From assembly GCA_937863215.1 (NCBI GenBank), contig CALMFQ010000358.1:1-7760 (forward strand): 7,760 nucleotides of DNA. The letters are read 5' to 3'. Below are positions 1-6,475 of this stretch, piece after piece (position 1 is the stretch's first letter; each line of letters starts with the position of its first letter). The stretch is from an uncultured Pseudomonadota bacterium (GTDB lineage Bacteria > Pseudomonadota > Gammaproteobacteria > Burkholderiales > SCOH01). The position numbers and the translations under genes are program-made. A model generated the notes under the pieces. That model was not told the origin of the DNA. It did no database searches and saw only the letters and a program-made list of their open reading frames with translations.

Positions 1-104
1 GAAAGGGGAGGAGCTGTCTTGGCGAATTCAAACTTCACTTGGCCGCATCTATAGAGTGAAAACTTTGCGGAAGCGATGGGTGGCGCTGATCCTGCCGGCG
101 GCGC

Positions 105-152
105 GGTGCGGATGCGTAGCTTGGGTGGAGCGACGCGCTACCCAACATGCGG
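105..152. repeat. REP-like intergenic palindrome
   Basis: An imperfect hairpin is visible: TTGGGT (121-126), a GG bulge, AGCG (129-132), a three-base ACG loop, CGCT (136-139) and ACCCAA (140-145), flanked by GCGTAGC on the left and CATGCGG on the right. The pattern TTGGGT - short GC stem - ACCCAAC resembles the dispersed REP-type palindromes found between genes in many proteobacterial genomes. It sits downstream of the hydrolase stop codon, the usual place for such elements. Only one copy is present here, so its repetitive nature is inferred. The rest of 1-182 holds no gene I can support; a reading frame open from base 1 to a TAG at 52-54 could be the last 17 codons of a plus-strand gene, but no family is recognisable. 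Confidence 0.45.
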
Positions 153-182
153 CGTTGGTCGTGGCTTGCAGGTTGTGGCGGG

Positions 183-1052
183 TCAGCCCAGCAGAAAGCG
201 GCCGATCCGCGCGGCGGCTGCGGCCGGGTCCTGTTGCATGAAACAGTGACTGCCCGGCACCTGTTCGCTGCCGATCTGCGGGTTGATGCCCTGCCAGCGT
301 TTGACCGATTCGGCAACAAACGGGTAGCTGTGGTCGCCGTAATCGATCTTGACCGGCGTCTGTACCTTGGCCAGCGAGGCCCACAGCCGGCGCGGGAACG
401 AACCGAAAATCTCGGCCTCGCGGCCGGGGCGGCATTTGAGCTCGACAGCGCCGTCGGCGCTGTCTTTCAATGCATAATCGACGTACGCCTGCAGCGCTGC
501 CGCAGTCCAGCCCTTGAACATGCCGCGCTGGTGCAGGCTGGCGTAAGCAGTGGCACGATCCGGCCAATGGCTGCGGCGGCTGCGCGCCTTTTGCGCCAGG
601 GTGTTGCGCTTGTTCAGGCCGACTACGTCCGACAGCGCCATCACGCCAATCATCACCGGCGAAAACAATACCGGGTCGAGCAGCACTGCACGGCGGAATT
701 CGTCGCGCGCCTGCGCCAGCAGCAACGCGGTCAGCACGCCGCCAAAGCTGTGGCCGACAGCAAAATGCGGTACGGTGCCAAACCGGCCCGCATGGGCGCG
801 CCAGGCTTCCAGTACCAGCTCGGCGCTGCGATTCCAGCCATGAAAGCGGCCACCGTGGTCGGTGTCGCCATGACCTTGCACATCGCTGATGAAAATATCG
901 AAATCGGCCTGCAGCAATGCCAGCATTGGCCAATACACCCGGCCGCAGTAGCCGTTGCCATGCAGGAAATGCAGCACCGGTTTGCCGGACGGGGCGGAGT
1001 GTTCGCCGCGCAGGGTGAAACCGGCAGAGCAGGGATGGGACCAGGCAATCAT
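183..1052 (-). CDS. alpha/beta hydrolase fold protein
   Basis: A 289-residue protein with the hallmarks of the alpha/beta hydrolase superfamily. HGNG at 31-34 is the oxyanion-loop motif. GHSFGG at 100-105 is the nucleophile elbow, with Ser102 as predicted nucleophile. His269 in the GSHCF stretch is the predicted catalytic histidine. The acid is probably Asp240 (YGDHS), less likely Asp126 (LLDPV) after the preceding strand. The length is normal for a single-domain esterase/lipase-like hydrolase with a modest cap. No signal peptide is seen, so it is probably cytoplasmic. The substrate cannot be told from sequence. The ATG at 1052 gives a natural N-terminus, but no clear Shine-Dalgarno sequence precedes it. 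It lies 117 bp downstream of hemY on the same strand. TATACT (minus-strand reading of 1083-1088) could be a -10 for separate transcription, but no good -35 accompanies it. Family assignment is secure; specific function is unknown. Confidence 0.9.
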   Translation of the reverse strand: MIAWSHPCSAGFTLRGEHSAPSGKPVLHFLHGNGYCGRVYWPMLALLQADFDIFISDVQGHGDTDHGGRFHGWNRSAELVLEAWRAHAGRFGTVPHFAVGHSFGGVLTALLLAQARDEFRRAVLLDPVLFSPVMIGVMALSDVVGLNKRNTLAQKARSRRSHWPDRATAYASLHQRGMFKGWTAAALQAYVDYALKDSADGAVELKCRPGREAEIFGSFPRRLWASLAKVQTPVKIDYGDHSYPFVAESVKRWQGINPQIGSEQVPGSHCFMQQDPAAAAARIGRFLLG

Positions 1053-1169
1053 GGGTTTGTGTGATCAAACATCGATGGCAGCAGTATAGCCGCTGGCCTG
1101 CGAAGCGCATGGGTACTGGCTTGCAGGCCGGGCTGCAGGCCAATGGGGGCGGGGGCTGCAGGGCAGCGT

Positions 1170-2375
1170 TTATTTAACGTGCGCCAGCTTCAGGCAGGCC
1201 TTGAAATGCGGGCTGGCCTGCTCGTGGCGGCCGTGGCCTTCGAGCATTTCCGCCAGCGCCAGATGCGCGGCGACGCTCGGCTGCACTGCGATGCTGGCTT
1301 CGAGGTAACTCTGTGCCTTGCCCCACAGCTCCTGCGCCTGACACAGGCGACCCAGCGCCAGCAATAATTCACCGTCGTTGGGGTGCTGCGGCAGCCAGGT
1401 TTCGGCGCGCTGGATCAGCTTCATCAGATTGTCGGTGCAGGGCGTTTCACATTCGGGGAACTGGCCGAACAGGGTAACCAGTTCCTGATCCCAGTTTTTT
1501 TCCAGCGTGTCGCTGATGATTTTGCCGGCGAACTCGCAGTTACCCAGTGACAGCAACTTGCGCGCCACAGTGGCTGCCAGCTTGGGCTGAAAGCGCTCGG
1601 CAGTGGCGAGTTTGCTCCACCAGTCGCGCAGTTGCCTGGCGGTGCCATTGTGGCTCTCGGCCAGCAGCAGATTGGCGTGCAGGCGCAGCTGTTCGGCCTG
1701 CGGTGCGTCGATTGCGTCGCTTTTCTGCAGTTGTTCCAGCAGCTTGAGCATTGGCTCCGCTTCGTTGCGCTTCTGGCGGATGCGCAATTCCAGGCGCAGG
1801 CCGGAAGTCAGCTTGGGCGCGATTTTCTTTGCCTGCTCCAGCGTTTCCAGCGCGTCGTCGACGCGGCGCTGATCGAACAGCAGCTCGGCGCGCGTCATCA
1901 GCGCGGCAAGATTGGGGCGCTGGTCGAAACTGTCGACCTGTGCCAGATAGTCGTCGCGCTTGGCGAAATCGCGAATCGCGTGCGCCGCACGCGCGCCGAG
2001 CAAAGCCGCCAGCACCTTGCTGTCGGCACGCTGTTCCAGCTCCACCGCTTTGGCTGCGGCTTTCTCGCAACGGTTGTAACGGCCTTCCAGATACGCCTGC
2101 AGCGCTTCGAGCAGGTTTTCGCGCGCCTGCTGTTCGGCGCGGCGCCGGTGGTAGGCACGCACCCGATTGGGCAGATCGAGCGTGACGAAAACCAGGCGCA
2201 GCAGACCGTAGACGACGACGAATGCAACCAGCTGCAGCAGGATCACCGCATTCAGCGACAGATCGATGCGGTATGGCGGCAGGACCAGCAGTGCAAAACC
2301 GTCGTTGACCTGCATGAACAGCGTCAGTGTCACCGCGGCGGTGAAAAACGCCAGGAACAGCAGCAGTGCTCTCAC
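1170..2375 (-). CDS. hemY: HemY, inner-membrane TPR protein of the haem operon
   Basis: A 401-residue protein matching the proteobacterial HemY family. Two hydrophobic helices occur near the N-terminus (about 3-21 and 41-65), separated by a short segment that includes VNDGFALLVLPPYRID. After the second helix comes a basic stretch (RVRAYHRRR, 71-79) and then a long helical region with tetratricopeptide-like repeats, clearest at about 341-371 (LLLALGRLCQAQELWGKAQSYLEAS). This HemY is not the Bacillus protoporphyrinogen oxidase that shares the name; its biochemical role is unresolved. It is thought to assist late haem synthesis or its assembly at the membrane. The start is GTG at 2375, overlapping the TGA of hemDX as GTGA, which implies translational coupling. 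An AAGG-type ribosome site lies 7 bases upstream inside hemDX. It is the last gene of the hem operon; no convincing terminator follows, only a 5-bp hairpin (1155-1167) with no T-run. Confidence 0.92.
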   Translation of the reverse strand: MRALLLFLAFFTAAVTLTLFMQVNDGFALLVLPPYRIDLSLNAVILLQLVAFVVVYGLLRLVFVTLDLPNRVRAYHRRRAEQQARENLLEALQAYLEGRYNRCEKAAAKAVELEQRADSKVLAALLGARAAHAIRDFAKRDDYLAQVDSFDQRPNLAALMTRAELLFDQRRVDDALETLEQAKKIAPKLTSGLRLELRIRQKRNEAEPMLKLLEQLQKSDAIDAPQAEQLRLHANLLLAESHNGTARQLRDWWSKLATAERFQPKLAATVARKLLSLGNCEFAGKIISDTLEKNWDQELVTLFGQFPECETPCTDNLMKLIQRAETWLPQHPNDGELLLALGRLCQAQELWGKAQSYLEASIAVQPSVAAHLALAEMLEGHGRHEQASPHFKACLKLAHVK

Positions 2376-4207
2376 GGCTTGACCTTTTCGCGGCTGAGCT
2401 TGGCGTCGCGCACGGCAGTCAGGCTGCGCGCCAGTGTCGGCGTCTGCACCGCTATTTCGGTCTGGCTCAGTTCATTCAGGCTGTCGGCAAAGCGCCGGGT
2501 TGTCGACGATGAACTGTCGAAATAACGCTCGATGTAGGAGCGTGCGGCGCGGATATCGGCGGCAAACGTGGTGCCGTCGCGCTGGATATTGGCCATGCGC
2601 GCATCGAGCAGGCGCAACTTGAGATTTTCGCGCAGGAAGAACGATTGTTCGGGCGACAGCAGCAGCGGCTCTTGCCGCTCCAGCCGGCGCACCCGGATCA
2701 GATCCTTGATATCGCGCCAGATATCGCCACCGATGCGTGCCAGCCAGCTCTGTTCCGGCGCCGCTGCGGGCTGTGTGGCTGAACGCGGCTGCGGTTTTTC
2801 CACTACCAGCGGCAATTTGTCCACCGCCGCCACCAGCGTATCGATACGCACGCTGATACCGACGGTGTCGACGAATGGCGCCTTTTTCAGCGTTTCGGCA
2901 TCGGCACTGACTGCCCGGCGGATGGCAATCCACTGCGGCTTGGCATTGCCCTGCAATTTTTGATCGATATTCTGCAGCGCGATCAGCGCCACGCGCACAT
3001 TACCGGCCAGCTGCAATTGCTGGTCGGCCAGCTCCAGTGCCTGTTCGACGTCGGCGAGCGAGGTTTCCTCGCTGCCGCGCGACAGTTCCTGATACATCGC
3101 CTGCAACGCCAGCTGTTGGCTCTGGGTATCGTTGAATTTGCTTTCCAGCACCGCCAGCTTGGTCTGCAGCTGGCGTGTCAGTTCGGTATTGCGCTCGGCA
3201 ACGCTGCGGCTTTCCTTGTTGAAGCTGCCTGCTTCGAGCTGCAATGCAGCAATCTGCTGGCGCATCTGCTGCCACTGGACGCCAACCGCGAGCAGGGCGC
3301 CAGCGGCAACCCAGCTGGCCGGATGGCGCCACCACGCTGGTGCGGCAACCAGCGCAGAGCCGGTTTCGGGCGGTGGCGGAACGGCCGGCAGCGGCTCCTG
3401 TACGGGCGGATTGTCCGGCTGCGCCGGGTCGGGGACATTCGTCATGGATTCTTTCTCGTGCGCATACCACTCGCTGACACCATCCAGCAAAGCCTGATCG
3501 GCTGCGGCAGTCGTTAACACCCGTGCAAAGCCCAGACTGCGGGCATGATCGGCAATGCGTTGGTGGATGGCGAATATCACTAGCGATTGTAGCGACTGAC
3601 GGCGGCTTTCTCCAGCCAGCTGCAGCAGGTTGGACAGCGCTTCCGAGCTGGTTGCGAGCAGCACCGTCGGCCCCGGTTCGAATAACGGCGAGATATCGGT
3701 AGCAGGCAACACACGCCGGTAGGCTTCGACGATATCGACGTGGGCACCGCGCTGGCGCAATTGCCCGGCCAGCAATTCGCGGCCGCCGTTGCCACGCAGG
3801 ATCAATACCCGTTTACCCGAAAGCGCCTGTAATTCCGGCCGGCGCAGCAGCGCTTCGCTATCGCTGCCATCGTGCGGCAGCAGCGGTTCAAGCGCCACCC
3901 AGCGGCGCAATGCGTCGGCACTGCCACGCCCGACTACCGCTGGCTGCGCCTGCTCCGGCCAGTTGCGCTTGGCCAGCAACACTGGCATCGCCTGATCGAT
4001 TGCCGTCGGGCTGACGAATACCACCAGATCGTAAGCGGCAAGGTTGTCCGCCGCATCCAGCAAGGGCTGCCGGTCATCCGGCCGGCGAATTTCAAGCAGC
4101 GGCAGCGCCAGGACCACGGCGCCTGCACGCGCGAACAGATCGATTTGTGCGGCAGCCTGCTGCTGCGGCCTGCCGATCGCGACCCGCAGACCGGTCAGCG
4201 CTGCCAT
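2372..4207 (-). CDS. hemDX: fused uroporphyrinogen-III synthase HemD / membrane protein HemX
   Basis: One uninterrupted frame of 611 codons encodes two normally separate proteins. Residues 1 to about 250 are uroporphyrinogen-III synthase (HemD), which cyclises hydroxymethylbilane with inversion of ring D. Supporting stretches are LRVAIGRPQ near the N-terminus, YDLVVFVSPTAID (59-71), GKRVLILRGNGGRELLA (131-147), VEAYRR (160-165) and LLATSSEAL (183-191). A proline-rich linker follows (about 259-283). A single transmembrane helix (about 295-315, HPASWVAAGALLAVGV), a coiled coil (about 318-380) and a helical HemX domain run to the end. HemX is often labelled uroporphyrin-III C-methyltransferase, but no methyltransferase motif is seen. 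I chose ATG 4207, which has GAGG (4216-4219) 8 bases upstream overlapping the hemC stop, over an in-frame GTG at 4252 that would add 15 residues inside hemC. An internal ATG at 3445 could start HemX alone. Such HemD-HemX fusions are known in Betaproteobacteria. Confidence 0.9.
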   Translation of the reverse strand: MAALTGLRVAIGRPQQQAAAQIDLFARAGAVVLALPLLEIRRPDDRQPLLDAADNLAAYDLVVFVSPTAIDQAMPVLLAKRNWPEQAQPAVVGRGSADALRRWVALEPLLPHDGSDSEALLRRPELQALSGKRVLILRGNGGRELLAGQLRQRGAHVDIVEAYRRVLPATDISPLFEPGPTVLLATSSEALSNLLQLAGESRRQSLQSLVIFAIHQRIADHARSLGFARVLTTAAADQALLDGVSEWYAHEKESMTNVPDPAQPDNPPVQEPLPAVPPPPETGSALVAAPAWWRHPASWVAAGALLAVGVQWQQMRQQIAALQLEAGSFNKESRSVAERNTELTRQLQTKLAVLESKFNDTQSQQLALQAMYQELSRGSEETSLADVEQALELADQQLQLAGNVRVALIALQNIDQKLQGNAKPQWIAIRRAVSADAETLKKAPFVDTVGISVRIDTLVAAVDKLPLVVEKPQPRSATQPAAAPEQSWLARIGGDIWRDIKDLIRVRRLERQEPLLLSPEQSFFLRENLKLRLLDARMANIQRDGTTFAADIRAARSYIERYFDSSSSTTRRFADSLNELSQTEIAVQTPTLARSLTAVRDAKLSREKVKP

Positions 4208-4215
4208 GGCACCGG

Positions 4216-4219
4216 CCTC
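4216..4219 (-). promoter_or_regulatory. ribosome binding site deciding the hemD start
   Basis: Read on the minus strand, the hemC stop and ribosome site merge as TGAGG, with GAGG 8 bases before ATG 4207. This supports 4207 as the hemD start rather than the GTG at 4252, and suggests that ribosomes finishing hemC reinitiate on hemD. Confidence 0.6.
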
Positions 4220-5159
4220 ACTGATCCAGTGCGCTGATGATTTCGGCCGCACCCTGCTGCAACAGCGCCTGTGCTACCTGCGCGCCGAGTGCTTCCGGTT
4301 GTTCCGGCGCACCGCTGGCGGCGGCGCGGATCAATTGCCGTCCGTCCGGCAGGGCAACGAAGCCGCGCAACGACAACACTCCAGCGTGCAGTTCGGCAAA
4401 GCCGCCCAACGGTACCTGGCAGCTGCCATTCAGGCGCCGGCTCATTTCCCGTTCGGCCCGCACGCAGGCGGCGGTATCGGCATCGTTCAGCGGTGCCAGA
4501 CAGGCAAACAGGTCGGCACGATCGGCACGGATTTCGATGCCCAGCGCACCCTGGCCGACTGCCGGCAGGCTGTCGCCGGTTTCCAGCAGCGCGGTAATGC
4601 GCTCGGACAATCCCAGCCGGCGCAATCCGGCAGCGGCGAGAATGATCGCATCGTACTGGCCTTCGTCGAGCTTGCGCAGCCGGGTCTGCACGTTGCCGCG
4701 CAGCGGTTCGACAGTCAGATGGGGATAGCGGGCGCGAATCTGGCATTCGCGCCGCAGGCTGGAAGTGCCAACCACCGCGCCCGGCGGCAGCTGTTCCAGA
4801 CCGGAATAGCGCACCGAAACGAAAGCGTCGCGCGGATCTTCGCGTTCGCCAATTGCTGCCAGCGCAAAGCCTTGCGGCAACACCATCGGCACGTCTTTCA
4901 TCGAGTGCACGGCGATATCGGCACGCCCCTCTTCCAGCGCGGCTTCCAGCTCTTTGACAAAAAGCCCCTTGCCGCCGATCTTGTTCAGAGTAACATCGAG
5001 AATGCGGTCGCCCTGCGTGGTCATGCCGAGAATGCTCACTTCGCTCTGCGGATACAACGCCTGCAAGCGGCTCTGGATGTGTTTGGCCTGCCACATGGCC
5101 AACAGGCTTTCGCGCGAGGCGATGACGATCTTGCTGGGCGGAACGATGTTCTGGCTCAC
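4218..5159 (-). CDS. hemC: porphobilinogen deaminase (hydroxymethylbilane synthase)
   Basis: A 313-residue cytoplasmic enzyme that condenses four porphobilinogen molecules into hydroxymethylbilane, the substrate of the HemD domain encoded next. Family landmarks are all present: IASRESLLAMWQA (13-25) at the N-terminus, GGKGLFVKELE (62-72), HSMKDVP (85-91) with catalytic Asp89, GTSSLRR (131-137), LRGNVQTRLRKLD (153-165), PAVGQGALGIE (199-209), and NGSCQVPLGGFA with Cys247, which carries the dipyrromethane cofactor. Asp89 and Cys247 correspond to Asp84 and Cys242 of the E. coli enzyme, with the same 5-residue offset. Length is typical. Translation starts at GTG 5159; an in-frame TAA lies three codons upstream, so no longer start is possible. 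The ribosome site is weak. It is the first gene of the hem operon, with a promoter candidate at 5191-5199, and its stop is 10 bases before the hemD start. Confidence 0.97.
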   Translation of the reverse strand: MSQNIVPPSKIVIASRESLLAMWQAKHIQSRLQALYPQSEVSILGMTTQGDRILDVTLNKIGGKGLFVKELEAALEEGRADIAVHSMKDVPMVLPQGFALAAIGEREDPRDAFVSVRYSGLEQLPPGAVVGTSSLRRECQIRARYPHLTVEPLRGNVQTRLRKLDEGQYDAIILAAAGLRRLGLSERITALLETGDSLPAVGQGALGIEIRADRADLFACLAPLNDADTAACVRAEREMSRRLNGSCQVPLGGFAELHAGVLSLRGFVALPDGRQLIRAAASGAPEQPEALGAQVAQALLQQGAAEIISALDQ

Positions 5160-5190
5160 GATGGGTTACCGGTTGCGTTGACAGTCCCGA

Positions 5191-5199
5191 ATTCTAGCA
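5191..5199 (-). promoter_or_regulatory. candidate extended -10 promoter for hemC
   Basis: The minus-strand reading is TGCTAGAAT, an extended -10 (TGn plus TAGAAT, 5 of 6 to consensus). Transcription would begin around 5184, leaving a leader of about 25 bases before the hemC GTG. No good -35 is visible at the expected distance; that region is occupied by the palindrome at 5201-5215. Inferred from sequence only. Confidence 0.45.
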
Positions 5200-5200
5200 T

Positions 5201-5215
5201 GCGGCACCGTGCCGC
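5201..5215. promoter_or_regulatory. perfect 15-bp palindrome, candidate operator
   Basis: GCGGCAC - C - GTGCCGC is a perfect inverted repeat of two 7-base arms around one central base. The one-base centre makes it unsuited to an RNA hairpin and more like a binding site for a dimeric regulator. It lies in the divergent hemC/cupredoxin promoter region. Relative to hemC it falls immediately upstream of the extended -10, in the spacer to -35 zone. Relative to the cupredoxin promoter it is about 55-60 bases upstream of the predicted transcription start. Which protein, if any, binds is unknown. Confidence 0.4.
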
Positions 5216-5253
5216 CACTTGACTCCAGTCATATACCCCACCCCATGCAGGCC

Positions 5254-5262
5254 TGCTATATT
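5254..5262 (+). promoter_or_regulatory. candidate extended -10 promoter for the cupredoxin gene
   Basis: TGCTATATT fits an extended -10 (TGn followed by TATATT, 5 of 6 to consensus). It would start transcription near 5269, about 27 bases before the ATG at 5296. No matching -35 is found at 16-18 bases; the nearest TTGACT (5219-5224) is 32 bases away. Confidence 0.45.
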
Positions 5263-5295
5263 CAGCAATATCAAAAAAACCCGAGGAGAACCAAC

Positions 5296-5715
5296 ATGAT
5301 GAAAGCCGTTTCGCTTGCATTGACTCTGGCAGCAACGCTGGCCGCGCTACCCGCGAGCGCGACACCCAAGGATCAGCCGCGCGAGCGCACCGCCATCGTC
5401 GGTGAAGACGGTACACAACGCCAGGATGTGTACGTCGGTAACTATTACTATCGGCCCGACCGGATCACGGTCAAGGTGGGCAAGCCGGTCGAGTTGATGT
5501 TCCGCATTCCGGACGGCATCAACAAGCACAAGTTCGTCATCAAGGCAGCCGATGCCGGGATGTCGATCAACACTTTCATTTCACAGCGCAATAATGTCGT
5601 CACTTTCACGCCGACCAAAACCGGCACCTACAAATTCTATTGCGATCACCAGGCCAGCTTCCTGCAGCCGCATGTAGATCAGGGAGAAAGCGGCGAACTG
5701 ATCGTGGTCGAATAA
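5296..5715 (+). CDS. periplasmic cupredoxin-domain protein
   Basis: A 139-residue secreted protein. The ATG at 5296 (followed by a second Met codon) is preceded by AGGAG at 5284-5288 with 7 bases of spacing, so the longer frame back to 5209 is not the start. Residues 1-22 form a Sec signal peptide (MMKAVSLALTLAATLAALPASA) with an ASA cleavage site, so the protein is periplasmic. The mature part is a single cupredoxin beta-barrel: RITVKVGKPVELMFR (56-70), then His78 in NKHKFVI, and GTYKFYCDHQ (110-119) with Cys116. His126 follows nine residues after the cysteine. His78, Cys116 and His126 are the likely copper ligands. In the homologues I remember, the axial Met comes five residues after this His; here that position is Glu131. 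His118 is an extra possible ligand. The function could be electron transfer or copper binding. It is divergent from hemC and has no obvious operon partner. Confidence 0.85.
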   Translation: MMKAVSLALTLAATLAALPASATPKDQPRERTAIVGEDGTQRQDVYVGNYYYRPDRITVKVGKPVELMFRIPDGINKHKFVIKAADAGMSINTFISQRNNVVTFTPTKTGTYKFYCDHQASFLQPHVDQGESGELIVVE

Positions 5716-5725
5716 ACCCCGGCGG

Positions 5726-5778
5726 CGGAAAAATCCGACGGCTACACCGGAAAATCCCCGTCTAATCAACGGCTATAC
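5726..5778. repeat. imperfect tandem duplication downstream of the cupredoxin gene
   Basis: Two adjacent units resemble each other. The first (5726-5747) runs CGGAAAAATCC to ACGGCTACAC. The second (5748-5778) begins CGGAAAATCCCC and ends ACGGCTATAC, with about nine extra bases between its shared ends. No T-run follows, so this is not a recognisable terminator. Function unknown. Confidence 0.3.
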
Positions 5779-5831
5779 AGCATCGGGCTTCTCGGTTAAA
5801 CTCCGTTGGCATTTTTTCGTATCAGATCGCG

Positions 5832-6401
5832 ATGGTCAAGTCAGACAAAATCAGCCATTTCCTGCCCATCCGCTTCCGCAATGGCGACCGCGTGCAGCAG
5901 TTTGCCAAGAAGTGTCCGCACTGCGGCAAAACGGTATCGGCGGCACAGATGCACGGCATTGCCGCCAATATCAATGAGCGGATCCTGCTGGCAGCCAGGG
6001 CAGAATGCAGTCAATGCCACTGCCGCTTCCCGGTTACCTGCGTCATCACGGCACAGAAACGCGTGATGCGCGTGGCGCTGCCGCTATGGCTGTATCGCTT
6101 TTATATCCGGATGTTGATGCGCTCAACCGATGCCGGTACGCAGCAACCGCTACGTACGCCTGCCGTCTCCGCTCCGCCTGCCGCACAGCCTGCCAATGCA
6201 GAGATTCCACTGGATCAGGTCGTTACCGCGCTGGAACTGCTCGGCAGTTATCAGGGCAAGCCGATTTATTCCTGGATCGAACATCGCGGCAAACACTACG
6301 ATTTCAGCCGCGTCACGCCCAACCCGCAAGCGGAAAAACTGGCATGCGACGAGTGCCTGCTGAATCAGACAATGATTTACAAATTACGCTGCAACAGCTG
6401 A
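5832..6401 (+). CDS. uncharacterised cysteine-rich zinc-ribbon-like protein
   Basis: A 189-residue protein that I do not recognise. The N-terminal part has CPHC (28-31) and CSQCHC (59-64), two CxxC knuckles about 28 residues apart, as in a structural zinc ribbon; Cys70 is nearby. A basic, aromatic and hydrophobic segment follows (VALPLWLYRFYIRMLMR, 81-97), too short and charged to call a membrane helix with confidence. A Pro/Ala/Gln-rich linker spans about 102-125. The C-terminal domain (126-189) contains GSYQGKPIYSWIEHRGKHYDF, a third CxxC (CDEC, 172-175) and Cys187. There is no signal peptide, so it is probably cytoplasmic or peripherally membrane-bound. The ATG at 5832 is the first start in this frame, but lacks a clear ribosome site. 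It is 116 bp beyond the cupredoxin on the same strand and is closed by a strong terminator, so the two may be cotranscribed. Confidence 0.75.
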   Translation: MVKSDKISHFLPIRFRNGDRVQQFAKKCPHCGKTVSAAQMHGIAANINERILLAARAECSQCHCRFPVTCVITAQKRVMRVALPLWLYRFYIRMLMRSTDAGTQQPLRTPAVSAPPAAQPANAEIPLDQVVTALELLGSYQGKPIYSWIEHRGKHYDFSRVTPNPQAEKLACDECLLNQTMIYKLRCNS

Positions 6402-6422
6402 TCGGTCGGCAAACATAAATGC

Positions 6423-6453
6423 AAAAAGGCGAATCTCCCGATTCGCCTTTTTT
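6423..6453. terminator. bidirectional rho-independent terminator
   Basis: AAAAAGGCGAATC (6423-6435), loop TCCC (6436-6439) and GATTCGCCTTTTT (6440-6452) form a perfect 13-bp stem, with one more T at 6453. The A-run on the left and T-run on the right make it functional in both directions. It lies between the convergent zinc-ribbon gene (stop 6401, plus) and the MshEN-like gene (stop 6476, minus) and should terminate both. Confidence 0.95.
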
Positions 6454-6475
6454 GTTGCCGACGTTTCCGCTCGCG

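Noticed and set aside
147..1064. Long plus-strand open frame opposite the hydrolase
   Set aside because: It is the antisense shadow of a gene with a clear alpha/beta hydrolase catalytic triad; its translation has no recognisable domain.
1095..1141. Repeated GGCCTGC/GCAGGCC motifs between hemY and the hydrolase, as a possible terminator
   Set aside because: Two GCAGGCC copies can pair with GGCCTGC, but loops are long and no T-run follows on either strand.
1632..2525. Plus-strand open frame of 297 codons opposite hemY
   Set aside because: Its translation is Gln/Arg/Val-rich with no domain pattern, while the minus strand carries the HemY membrane helices and TPR-like repeats.
4208..4252. Upstream GTG start for hemD
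   Set aside because: It would add 15 residues inside hemC with no HemD homology expected there; ATG 4207 has a ribosome site overlapping the hemC stop.
4044..5222. Plus-strand open frame of 392 codons opposite hemC and hemD
   Set aside because: The opposite strand encodes the highly conserved porphobilinogen deaminase. The long antisense frame is a by-product of GC-rich codon use.
5209..5295. Longer start for the cupredoxin gene
   Set aside because: It would bury the signal peptide and cross the promoter and ribosome site; ATG 5296 has AGGAG at ideal spacing.
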